Below are positions 35,056 to 43,081 of a stretch of 56,905 nt of DNA, one piece after another (the stretch's first letter is position 1; the number at the start of each line of letters is the position of its first letter). Below the pieces are notes generated by a model. The model was not told where the DNA came from. It was given only the letters and a program-made list of their open reading frames with translations, and did no database searches. Source of the stretch: a virus; IMG/VR virus record IMGVR_UViG_3300006810_009833, positions 1-56,905 of that record; one strand, written 5' to 3'. The position numbers and the translations under genes were made by a program.

Positions 35056-35522
35056 ATATAGCGGCAGTCATTAACAACCTGGGACCATCACAAAAATCGT
35101 TTTATTTAATCAAAGAGTTTAACAAGGCATTATCAGCTACTAACATATGTGCTTCTATTTTTTTCCAAAGGTCCGCAATCCCTATTGTGCCAACGATGTT
35201 TTCTTGTAGGTCAATAGCATTTCTTTCTGGGTATCATCACAATACTATCGCCACAACAATTGCAGAAGCAGAAATAACCCTAAAAGCAAATAATGCTTCT
35301 CGTAAATTTCTTTATCTATGGGACTTAGAGTGGCTGAGAAATCCTAATAATTTTACTAAATATTGTGATATATTAAGAGACGATAGATTAAATATTATAG
35401 CTAGAAGCGAATCACACGCTCAAATGATCGACAATTTTTGTAATAAAAAACCTATAGCAATCATAGATAATTGGGACTTAGAAACATTAATGGGAGTAAT
35501 AAAAAGTGTCGAAAATAAATGA
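35052..35522 (+). CDS. Hypothetical protein at end of sugar cluster, 156 aa
   Basis: It begins MNIAAVINNLGPSQKSFYLIKEF and has a hydrophobic Rossmann-like layout, which recalls the N-terminal half of a GT-B transferase. FLYLWDLEWLRNPNNFTKY and NIIARSESHAQMIDNF are further conserved-looking segments. No donor-binding motif is present, so it may be a reduced or accessory subunit. Overlaps by 4 bases with the gene before and by 17 with the endonuclease. Confidence 0.66.
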   Translation: MNIAAVINNLGPSQKSFYLIKEFNKALSATNICASIFFQRSAIPIVPTMFSCRSIAFLSGYHHNTIATTIAEAEITLKANNASRKFLYLWDLEWLRNPNNFTKYCDILRDDRLNIIARSESHAQMIDNFCNKKPIAIIDNWDLETLMGVIKSVENK

Positions 35523-36288
35523 GGCATACGTAATAGATCAATATGTAAACAAAAATAGAAGTGCTAACGATATAGCCAAGGAAGTTGGCACATATCCAAA
35601 AAAGATTTCAAGAATTGTTGCAAAAAACGGGCATCAACTACGAAACAGGAGTGAAACGCAAAAACTCGCACTAGAACAGGGAACAGCGTCACATCCTACC
35701 GCTGGCAAAAAAAGAACTGAACAAGAAAAGAAAAATATATCTCTTGGCATATCTGATAGATGGAGCAAGCTATCAAAAAAACAAAAAGAAGCAATATCAC
35801 AAAGTGCAAAAGAAAGATGGGAAAGCAAGTCAGAACTTGAAAAACAAGAACTCAAAAGTGCTGCTGCTCGCGGCATACGTCTTGCTGGAGTTGAGGGATC
35901 TAAGGCAGAAAAATTTCTACGCAGAAGATTACTAGAAGAAAATTATGATGTGCTTTTACATAAAAAAGACCTAATACCAGGAGACTATGAAATAGATATA
36001 TTTCTTCCCGCATTAAAAATAGTCATTGAAATTGATGGACGACATCATTTTGAGCCTGTATGGGGCGAAGAACGCTTGAAAAAAGTAATAGAATATGACG
36101 CAAAGAAAAATGGTCTACTTATATCTAAAGGATATTCTGTAATTAGAATAAAATACCTCTGCAATAAAATGACCCGTGCCGTAGGAGAAAAGATGTGGGC
36201 AAAAATCAAGCCAATGATTGATAACATATCAACTCATAAGAGTAAGCAAAACCGTCTTGTTGAAATTGAAGTATCTTTGGAGAATTAA
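35506..36288 (+). CDS. Free-standing homing-type endonuclease (HTH plus Vsr-like nuclease), 260 aa
   Basis: The start is GTG at 35506 behind GGGAG at 35492-35496. The first 45 residues form a DNA-binding helix-turn-helix (YVNKNRSANDIAKEVGTYPK). A Lys/Glu/Trp-rich middle with repeated SDRWSKLSKKQKEA and AKERWESKSELEKQ is like the NUMOD3 DNA-contact motifs of homing enzymes. The C-terminal nuclease shows AEKFLRRRLLEE, then GDYEIDIFLP and IVIEIDGRHHF, the EDxHD/Vsr core also seen at 10493. It probably cuts a specific DNA site, maybe aiding spread of its own gene. Its target is unknown. Confidence 0.82.
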   Translation: MSKINEAYVIDQYVNKNRSANDIAKEVGTYPKKISRIVAKNGHQLRNRSETQKLALEQGTASHPTAGKKRTEQEKKNISLGISDRWSKLSKKQKEAISQSAKERWESKSELEKQELKSAAARGIRLAGVEGSKAEKFLRRRLLEENYDVLLHKKDLIPGDYEIDIFLPALKIVIEIDGRHHFEPVWGEERLKKVIEYDAKKNGLLISKGYSVIRIKYLCNKMTRAVGEKMWAKIKPMIDNISTHKSKQNRLVEIEVSLEN

Positions 36289-36292
36289 ACCT

Positions 36293-37060
36293 ATGGCTGA
36301 AAAGTTTTTTGACATGGAAGATAACGAAATTGAAGTTGGTACTAAAGATGAAGTTCGTGAAATGTCTCCTATTTATGGTTCTCAGGAATGGAATGATTGG
36401 GTAATGAATAAATTTGAGCCAGGAGAACTATTTGACGGCAATCCAACTTGTGCTGGTCTACGTCGTGTTGCCGAAGAAGTCCTTGGTGACATTATTGTGA
36501 GTCGTCCTTCACATGTGTTTCCAGCGACATGCGTGGATGGTCCTGGTCGTGCCACGGTAGTGTTTGAGGTAGTTATTGACTGGCAAGGAACAGGCAAACT
36601 AAGAACATATTCAGAGGTTGCAGATGTGTGGCATGGTAATACAGATGATTTATTCTGTGCTCATCCTGTTGCAACAGCAAGCACAAGAGCAGAAGGTCGT
36701 GCTCTTCGTAAAGCTCTCAAGATTCGTTGTCTAGCAGCAGAAGAACTGACAAGAAAGAAGGATATTGAATCTATTGTCAAAGAAAGTGTTGCTAAACATG
36801 GTAAAGAAGTTGACAGTGAGTGGCGGGGCGATGTTTCTATTACTCCAGCACAAGCTAATTTTATTGACACTAAATGTAAACAGCTAGATATTGATGTTAT
36901 GGAGTTTATTAACTCTGGTACTGATTTCTATGCGAGTATAGATGATGTAACTAAAGAAACAGCATCTAAAATGCTAGGAGTATTGAATAGCTATCAGAAT
37001 AAGAAAAAGCCTATTCCAGATGGAATCATGGGCTATAAAACCAACTGGAGGTCTGAATGA
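36293..37060 (+). CDS. Candidate single-strand annealing protein, 255 aa
   Basis: The ATG at 36293 replaces a longer frame that would start inside the endonuclease. A strand-rich core has ATVVFEVVIDWQGTGKLRTY, followed by HPVATASTRAEGRALRKALK, which resembles the 'AxTxAxGRALR' helix of Rad52-like and related annealing proteins. The C-terminal part has QANFIDTKCKQLDIDVMEF, a helical pair possibly acting with DNA or partners. The next gene codes a zinc ribbon. An annealing role is inferred from one motif and the phage context; other functions are possible. Confidence 0.72.
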   Translation: MAEKFFDMEDNEIEVGTKDEVREMSPIYGSQEWNDWVMNKFEPGELFDGNPTCAGLRRVAEEVLGDIIVSRPSHVFPATCVDGPGRATVVFEVVIDWQGTGKLRTYSEVADVWHGNTDDLFCAHPVATASTRAEGRALRKALKIRCLAAEELTRKKDIESIVKESVAKHGKEVDSEWRGDVSITPAQANFIDTKCKQLDIDVMEFINSGTDFYASIDDVTKETASKMLGVLNSYQNKKKPIPDGIMGYKTNWRSE

Positions 37061-37386
37061 AAGTCGTAAAAAAAGTCGGCAGTCTATCTGTAGAGATTGA
37101 AGGAGAAACACAAAAAGATTTATTTAAGGAGATTGCTTCATTTGAAGAAGTCTTCGGCGTAGAAGCTTGCGGGAAGTGTGGATCTCATAATTTACGTTAT
37201 GTTGTTCGTGAAAACGATGGAAACGAATATTATGAGCTTCGCTGTCTGGATTGTGGTGCTAGACTTGGGTTTGGCGTAAATAAGAAGGGCGGTGGATTGT
37301 TTCCAAGACGTAAGGATGCTGAAGGAAACTGGCTACCAGACGGTGGATGGGTTAAATGGAACCCAAAAACCAAAACCATAGAGTAG
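37057..37386 (+). CDS. Zinc-ribbon protein, 109 aa
   Basis: CGKCGSHNLRYVV and, after a short gap, LRCLDCGARLGFG form a clear four-cysteine zinc ribbon at about residues 38-70. The C-terminal KKGGGLFPRRKDAEGN and GGWVKWNPKTK are basic and Trp-rich, suggesting nucleic acid contact. It overlaps the annealing-type gene by 4 bases and is the last rightward gene, ending just before the convergent terminator. The pair may work on single-stranded DNA together, by inference. Confidence 0.8.
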   Translation: MKVVKKVGSLSVEIEGETQKDLFKEIASFEEVFGVEACGKCGSHNLRYVVRENDGNEYYELRCLDCGARLGFGVNKKGGGLFPRRKDAEGNWLPDGGWVKWNPKTKTIE

Positions 37387-37394
37387 TTTAATAA

Positions 37395-37427
37395 AAAACC
37401 CCGTGTTTTATCACGGGGTTTTCTTTT
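37395..37427. terminator. Bidirectional terminator at the convergence point
   Basis: AAAACCCCGTG (37395-37405) pairs with CACGGGGTTTT (37412-37422) across six bases (TTTTAT). To the right TTTTCTTTT follows; on the other strand the A-run before the stem gives TTTTTTATT. So both rightward genes (ending 37386) and leftward genes (ending 37430) can stop here. Confidence 0.92.
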
Positions 37428-37429
37428 AA

Positions 37430-37650
37430 TTACTGTTTTAGATACTCTTCGTAGATATCTGGATGGTTGCTTTTGAGCCACTTCTCAACACTTATTCTGT
37501 GTTTTCTTTCTGGTGGTTTTGTTAATGCTGTTTTCCGTCTAGGCTAACAATTTTAGCGAAGCTTACGTTTTGCTGTCCGCTCCATTTAAAGTAAGTATCA
37601 ACAATCTTCCAATCTTTAACAACATCACCCACATCTAATTCTGATTTCAT
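37430..37650 (-). pseudogene. Small leftward gene broken by a single base
   Basis: On the minus strand an ATG at 37650, with GGAGATATATT before it, reads 42 codons (MKSELDVGDVVKDWKIVD and on to SLDGKQH) to a stop at 37522-37524. In the frame shifted by one, from about 37540 down to TAA at 37430-37432, a well-formed end runs without its own start: TKPPERKHRISVEKWLKSN and HPDIYEEYLKQ. One extra A in GGAAAACAG would join them to a protein of about 73 residues. As it stands the gene is interrupted. Role unknown. Confidence 0.75.
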
Positions 37651-37671
37651 AATATATCTCCATGTTAGCCA

Positions 37672-37713
37672 AATAAAAAAGCCCTCTGCTATATTATCAT
37701 AACAAAGGGCTTT
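37672..37713 (-). terminator. Terminator of the leftward tail operon
   Basis: AAAGCCCT (37678-37685) pairs with AGGGCTTT (37706-37713) across a loop of 20 bases. Read leftward, the stem is followed by TTTTTTATTT. It lies 28 bases after the stop of the 325-residue gene, before the small broken gene. Confidence 0.82.
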
Positions 37714-37741
37714 AAAAGCACACTATGGAGTGTTTTTAAGC

Positions 37742-38719
37742 TCAGAGGTACTCTAATGAAACATAGAGTCCGAATTGTTCTTTACTGCCTATAGAAAGCG
37801 GTGAAGATGATAGTGCAACAGCCCATGTGTGATGAGTATCAACACCAGTTCCTCCATAAGTTCTACCAATATTAGTGTCTGAACCATCTCCAAAATTATT
37901 TACTGAACCCATAAGTGCTGCTTGATCAGCGGAGTTCACATACTGAGTCCATTTAGGCCACATCATACCTGGAATAGAATTGCTATTGTCAGCAATTTCT
38001 GAAGGCTGAAGCTGTTTCTGTCCACTACCAGGAGAATTTACTAGAGGAACAACAATTCCAGTTCCACCTACTGTAGCATATGATCCAGCAATGCCAGCAG
38101 CATCAAGTCTTGAATCGCCATTTGTTCTCGACGCACTATCTAAACCATTAATAAATACCTCACCAGAGCTATTAGTATAATAATTCTTAGTGACATACTG
38201 AGCTGGCCAAGGCTCACCCCACCAGAAAAAGTCACCACTTCCTACGACATCAGAAGATTGACCAGCTGGACCTTGCGAACCATAACTAACACCGTTATGA
38301 TTGATAATTTCAGCTACTTTAGTTAACACACCACTTGCAGGATAATTAATATTATTTCTGTCATAAATTCTTAACTGAACATTCTGTGCCTGTACTTGAG
38401 TAGAATGTCCAAACTGAATACCAAGAGTAGACTGATAAGACTTAACACCAGAAAGCCCAACTTCAAGATCATCATTACCTTGCTCTGAAACCACACATCT
38501 ACCACTTGGGTAAGTTGAAGCAACATATTTAATATTGGTGGTAGCATCTTTATAGATACTTCCATCTGAATTAGCTACGTATGTGTTTTCTTGATAAGAG
38601 CCAATCTGCACTGAAGATCCAGCACTAGCACCATAAAACGCCAATCCAGAACCAGATAGCGTTGTTAATGAAGGTGCCATTGTTGTTGCACCCAATAATT
38701 GAAAACTAATTTCAGCCAT
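37742..38719 (-). CDS. Putative abundant virion protein, 325 aa
   Basis: Gly-, Ser-, Thr- and Asn-rich protein without enzyme motifs. It starts AEISFQLLGATTMAPSLTTL and has strand-rich blocks, a GSQGPAGQSS collagen-like bit and a compact end SKEQFGLYVSLEYL. The ATG has a near-perfect AGGAGATTAAC before it and a terminator after the stop, which suggests high expression. It is the last gene of the tail module, so it could be a tail, baseplate or receptor-binding part. No family recognised. Confidence 0.8.
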   Translation of the reverse strand: MAEISFQLLGATTMAPSLTTLSGSGLAFYGASAGSSVQIGSYQENTYVANSDGSIYKDATTNIKYVASTYPSGRCVVSEQGNDDLEVGLSGVKSYQSTLGIQFGHSTQVQAQNVQLRIYDRNNINYPASGVLTKVAEIINHNGVSYGSQGPAGQSSDVVGSGDFFWWGEPWPAQYVTKNYYTNSSGEVFINGLDSASRTNGDSRLDAAGIAGSYATVGGTGIVVPLVNSPGSGQKQLQPSEIADNSNSIPGMMWPKWTQYVNSADQAALMGSVNNFGDGSDTNIGRTYGGTGVDTHHTWAVALSSSPLSIGSKEQFGLYVSLEYL

Positions 38720-38764
38720 GTTAATCTCCTGTAAAATGTGGGGTCATGTGTTTATACACAAAAA

Positions 38765-39232
38765 TCATTGTTTTTTAGCGTTTCTTATCGCTATCTTAAC
38801 TAGTGTTTTAGCTCCAATTCTTAAAAATGGCAGCTTTCTATTCTTTGCCTCTGATTGCATCCAATCAACTATGCTTTCTATATTTTTTTCTGTCCAGCCT
38901 GGATCTTTGTTTTCCATAAAGTCTATATGTTTAGCTCTATCATTACATCCACATCCAGCTTCTGAGTTTATTCCTATTTTTGATAAAAGTTTTTTTAATT
39001 CTGTTCCAGGCCCGCCATTGACTTTGTTTTGCTTGTTTGTTGATTCGGTATTCGTTTTAGGCAAATTTGCCATTTTAACTTTACAGTTTCTATTCCAATC
39101 GCAGCCACCAATACTCTCGTTGCATATTTTACACCGCATTGTATCGCAGTCAATATCACAATTTATAGCCATTTTTGCATCATGAAGTTGGTCTTTAGAA
39201 AAACCAACATTTCCTAAAAATACATGATTCAT
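38765..39232 (-). CDS. Cysteine-rich protein with C-terminal helical domain, 155 aa
   Basis: Two parts. The N-terminal half has eight cysteines (INCDIDCDTMRCKIC, then GCDWNRNCKVK), enough for zinc or disulphides. The C-terminal half begins GPGTELKKLLSKIGI and has AGCGCNDRAKHIDFMENKDP followed by helices (IESIVDWMQSEAK). A 'GPGTELKKLL..GI...GCGC..RA..MD' layout is one I associate with small proteins from aquatic bacteria and their phages, but without a function. It is coded in the tail block, so it may be a virion or assembly protein. The rightward ORF on the opposite strand here is not real. Confidence 0.75.
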   Translation of the reverse strand: MNHVFLGNVGFSKDQLHDAKMAINCDIDCDTMRCKICNESIGGCDWNRNCKVKMANLPKTNTESTNKQNKVNGGPGTELKKLLSKIGINSEAGCGCNDRAKHIDFMENKDPGWTEKNIESIVDWMQSEAKNRKLPFLRIGAKTLVKIAIRNAKKQ

Positions 39233-42166
39233 TTAATTTATAACCTCAACTTTCTTAATAACCAAATATGGATTACCTTCCTCGTATACATAATTTGATA
39301 AATATCGCCTTGTTCCTTCTAGATTTGATAGATCTTTCTCTCCCATTGTTTCTTCGTTCCACCAAGGAAACCATGGAGCCGGCTTCAAGCAATCCCAAGG
39401 CACAGTTTTTGGATCATTATAATCCCAACCATCGTTGCCTAAATGACATCTGTTAATCCAGTTGTCAACATCAAAATCTTCTTTAAATCCTGAACACACA
39501 GTTCTAAATCTATCGTATGTGTCATTGAATAGGTTATCACATCCTCTCATGCAACCATAATGCCACCGATATGCGTAGGGCCACTCCCATCCATAACGAG
39601 GCTGATATTGACTTGGACCCACGCCGCATGTTGCACTCGTTACATTATTTTCCAAGCATGGATAAGAATTGTCAGTCCTTCCATCATAAAGAAATAAAGG
39701 AGGATCAAACGCTCTATGACCTCTGCCAAGAGCATTCACAAAAGCATTATTATCTAAGATACTCTGCCTATTAGCACCTAATAGATTCCATGAAACATTA
39801 ACCTCTTGACCTTTATACAATTGGTCACAAGATATTGCCCAAGAGTCACCATAACTAGAGTGAGCTAAAACATATCCAGCACAGGGGTTAATGTCAACTT
39901 CGCACTGCATATCATTATTTGTTTTGCCCCATCTATAAAACACTTTTATGTTTTCAAGAAACAGGCCACAGCTAAAACCATTAGCAAGCTTTAAAGACAT
40001 TTTAGATCCTTTGGACTCTCCATTCACTATATCGGTAGCATCACAAAAAGGAAGACCAGCTAAATTACTTTCATATGCTGTTTTTGAATCATTCAAAGTA
40101 AGTACATGCTCCCCATTCCAAGAGCCACCAGGAAAATATACTGTCGCATAATATTGTATCTTACCCAATACTCTTTGATCCGTAAATGGATCAGTGGGTC
40201 TACCTACTTCTGTCCATAGTATAAGCGGCGGTCCTCCAACCCGAAAGAAAGTTGCAGTTAATTGCTGACCCAATGGACCAAGAACCATGTTATAATCACT
40301 ACCTTCTATAGTAACCTTTATTGAGTTCGGCAATCCTTGATAATCTGGACAATGCTGCAAGCACATATCTCTAGGGCACCCCAACACATATCTGAATATA
40401 GTATTTCTTGTGTATTTAACTGTTACCTTAATAGACCTAACGTCAAATTCTTTAAAAAATTCTGTTAGTGTTTCATTAAAGCTATTATTAGAGTTAAGAT
40501 CAGAGCAGCTAGCAGGAAAATTTGGATCATCTGTATCTGAAGATAATTCAAAATCTAAATACACATTGCCATTATTAACATCTTCTACTATAAACCTAGC
40601 CCTAGCAGCACTGTCTTCTGAAGTAATTGGATTATTATCAAAATCGCCTCGACATTCGCAAAAAGCATCTGGCACTGCATGTACAGAGGCATAAAAATTA
40701 ACTACACCGGCCTGCGTTCCTTTGTTGTGCCATACTACTTCATGATATGGCTGTTGCCAGAGTGTATCTGGCTCTAATTCTCTACTAATCAAAATATCCA
40801 AGGGTTCTGAAATTTCGTCTGGATTCTCTTCCCATATCCACACAAAAATATTAACTATGCCTTCTGGCTTAGTGAAAGTTGTACATTCACATATTTCTAC
40901 TTGATTAGAGTTAGTGATGTCTCTTCTCGCTAATTCTTGTGGATTCTGCATATTTTGATCAAAACCCTCAATAACTATGTTTCGTGATATAGGCTTCTTT
41001 TCGGCGTTTGGATTGAAACAAATTTTTATTATAAATCTTGCTTCTGCGTCATTAATTACCGCAACACGGTTTAGATCAAATAATATCCACTGTGGCTCTT
41101 TTGTAAAAAAAGTATCTGTTCTAATTGAAGCTAAATAAGACAAAGGCTCATCGCTATTATTGTAATCATTAACAAAACATGTGCCGTTATTTCCCCACCA
41201 GCCACGGCGAAAATCTCCATTATTTCTTGGTGGCCACCCACCGTTTCGTCCTCCTGGTGGAACAAAACCGCCGCCATTATCAACGTTTCCACCTTGACCA
41301 GGATCATCTGGATTCCAAGGTATGCCAGGACCACCGTCAGGAGGCTGGTTAGGGTCGCGGCTATCATCATCATCATCTGGAGGAGGTGGTGGATCGTCAT
41401 CTGTACATGTTCTAGGGCAATCAATACTTGTCTCTATGTCATATGCACCTTTTGGATATGTGACAGTTACGCATACCTTTGATATATTAGTTGGTTTATA
41501 TATTGTAAAATAATTTTTTGGATTATTAACATCGCCATCGAATTTATTACATGTTGTATGATAGATGTAATTAGGGTCAATTGTCCAATTTACAGTCGCA
41601 AAAGGTTGTTTATCTAAATTATCGCAATCACGAAAAATAAACTGAAGTGGCAGCAATTCATTAGCCCCGCTGCATGTGTTGCTATTCACAGAAAGACATG
41701 GAAGGATGTCTATGCATCCTTTTCTAGTGCCAGCAAAAAAAGTTATATCTGTTGATCCTGTCCCTGTTTCAATAATTTCTAAACAAGATAAAGTATATGT
41801 CCATCCTGTACCTGTTAATGGGGCTTCAACAATAACCTTTACTTCAGTGACTCCTTGTGGTTTGAAAAAACTTACACTGCCCGCACCTGGACCAGTTACA
41901 TCCAATCCAAAATTAGGGGCACCTACAAAACCAGTATCAACAACTTGCTGTCCCCCAACATACACCATGAATCTATCTGGTACACTAAAAGCATCATATG
42001 CCAAACATATGTAGCCTTCTCGCTCTGGATATAGATAGATATCTTCTTGAAGACCCTGCCCTCCAGATGAACCTTCATTACAAACAGAATCTAATCTTCC
42101 TTTCCACAAGGTATATGTCTTTCCCTCACAATTACTTAAACCACAACATAAACATTTTCTTCCCAT
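39233..42166 (-). CDS. Large cysteine-rich virion protein, 977 aa
   Basis: The start is the ATG at 42166, with AAGGAT behind it and 11 bases after the stop before; an earlier TTG at 42190 overlaps that gene. It begins GRKCLCCGLSNCEGKTYTLW and has about 37 cysteines in all. The first 260 residues are strand-rich. A Pro/Asp/Gly-rich linker (DDDPPPPPDDDDD, then PGIPWNPDDP) at about 260-330 separates two large regions; the second ends with a Trp/Tyr-rich part. This looks like a tail fibre or adhesin exposed to the outside, held by disulphides. No family recognised; location in the tail operon supports virion. Confidence 0.8.
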   Translation of the reverse strand: MGRKCLCCGLSNCEGKTYTLWKGRLDSVCNEGSSGGQGLQEDIYLYPEREGYICLAYDAFSVPDRFMVYVGGQQVVDTGFVGAPNFGLDVTGPGAGSVSFFKPQGVTEVKVIVEAPLTGTGWTYTLSCLEIIETGTGSTDITFFAGTRKGCIDILPCLSVNSNTCSGANELLPLQFIFRDCDNLDKQPFATVNWTIDPNYIYHTTCNKFDGDVNNPKNYFTIYKPTNISKVCVTVTYPKGAYDIETSIDCPRTCTDDDPPPPPDDDDDSRDPNQPPDGGPGIPWNPDDPGQGGNVDNGGGFVPPGGRNGGWPPRNNGDFRRGWWGNNGTCFVNDYNNSDEPLSYLASIRTDTFFTKEPQWILFDLNRVAVINDAEARFIIKICFNPNAEKKPISRNIVIEGFDQNMQNPQELARRDITNSNQVEICECTTFTKPEGIVNIFVWIWEENPDEISEPLDILISRELEPDTLWQQPYHEVVWHNKGTQAGVVNFYASVHAVPDAFCECRGDFDNNPITSEDSAARARFIVEDVNNGNVYLDFELSSDTDDPNFPASCSDLNSNNSFNETLTEFFKEFDVRSIKVTVKYTRNTIFRYVLGCPRDMCLQHCPDYQGLPNSIKVTIEGSDYNMVLGPLGQQLTATFFRVGGPPLILWTEVGRPTDPFTDQRVLGKIQYYATVYFPGGSWNGEHVLTLNDSKTAYESNLAGLPFCDATDIVNGESKGSKMSLKLANGFSCGLFLENIKVFYRWGKTNNDMQCEVDINPCAGYVLAHSSYGDSWAISCDQLYKGQEVNVSWNLLGANRQSILDNNAFVNALGRGHRAFDPPLFLYDGRTDNSYPCLENNVTSATCGVGPSQYQPRYGWEWPYAYRWHYGCMRGCDNLFNDTYDRFRTVCSGFKEDFDVDNWINRCHLGNDGWDYNDPKTVPWDCLKPAPWFPWWNEETMGEKDLSNLEGTRRYLSNYVYEEGNPYLVIKKVEVIN

Positions 42167-42177
42167 GTCATAAATCC

Positions 42178-43071
42178 TTAATCTGGACAACCAACATATA
42201 TTGGTAAAAACTCATAATTAACTCTTATTGCTATTACTAGTATGTCTTCTGTGTGAGACTCTGAAACAGATAAGCTGGGATCTCTATTTATAACTTGTAG
42301 CCATCTATTGCTGGATATCTGCATACCTGATGCGTGTCCGCTTCTAACTATAATATTTTCTCTGTCAAAAAAGAAACACTTAATATTAAAAGCTGTAAAT
42401 TCTGTTGGTGTTGATGGTGCTGTAATACCTTCTCCTTCTGGTAGAATTCCAACGATTATATCAGGACCGGCGGCATTCCATACTTGTCTTTCTTCATCCC
42501 ACGGCACATGAAGAGGTCCGCTTTTCCATAGTGTTCTATCTCTTACAAGCTCTGGATCAAAATTATTAGGGTCTGAAGATGTATAAGGAACTGGCAACTT
42601 TGCCATATCAAAACCCCACCCAGATAACATCATTGGCGACCTAAAACCAACAGTACGTACATTTTCTATTTCATTCCTTTTATTATTCTTTTGTAAATTA
42701 AAATCTTCTCCAGGTTGAGCAAATACATTTACATAGTCACAGTTTTCAATTAAATAACCTGTATTAGGCTGCCCAAAAATATTAGGAAAATATGGGTCTA
42801 ATTCTTGAACGGTAGGGCCACAATTTCCTGCATTGTTATTTCCATAAGGCCAAGCGTCTGCACCTCCAGCAGGAGGATTGTTTGCAGCACTTTCAATAGA
42901 CGGTATGCGAAACCCTGGAGTTGGAGTTGAGGAACTTTTGTTTTTTTCTGTAAATATTGGTGTAAAAATTTGCTCAAAAGAACATGTAGAAGAATTATTA
43001 AAATTTCTATAAGCTGACGCTGTAATATCATCAGCTTTTCCCATACCAGATTCTACTCTTTTATTAGCCAT
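42178..43071 (-). CDS. Putative tail/baseplate protein, 297 aa
   Basis: N-terminal part is polar and likely disordered (KSSSTPTPGFRIPSIES, NNPPAGGADAW). The later half has long strands (DIIVGILPEGEG, EFTAFNIKCFFF, DILVIAIRVNYEFLP). A YVNVFAQPGEDFN segment suggests a folded core of beta type. It lies between two larger tail proteins with 10- to 11-base gaps. No family recognised. Confidence 0.78.
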   Translation of the reverse strand: MANKRVESGMGKADDITASAYRNFNNSSTCSFEQIFTPIFTEKNKSSSTPTPGFRIPSIESAANNPPAGGADAWPYGNNNAGNCGPTVQELDPYFPNIFGQPNTGYLIENCDYVNVFAQPGEDFNLQKNNKRNEIENVRTVGFRSPMMLSGWGFDMAKLPVPYTSSDPNNFDPELVRDRTLWKSGPLHVPWDEERQVWNAAGPDIIVGILPEGEGITAPSTPTEFTAFNIKCFFFDRENIIVRSGHASGMQISSNRWLQVINRDPSLSVSESHTEDILVIAIRVNYEFLPIYVGCPD

Positions 43072-43081
43072 ATTTTAGTCC

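Noticed and set aside
38718-39185. Rightward 155-residue frame opposite the small Cys-rich gene
   Set aside because: Hydrophobic shadow of the leftward gene. The leftward protein has well-formed domains and lies in an operon with its neighbours.
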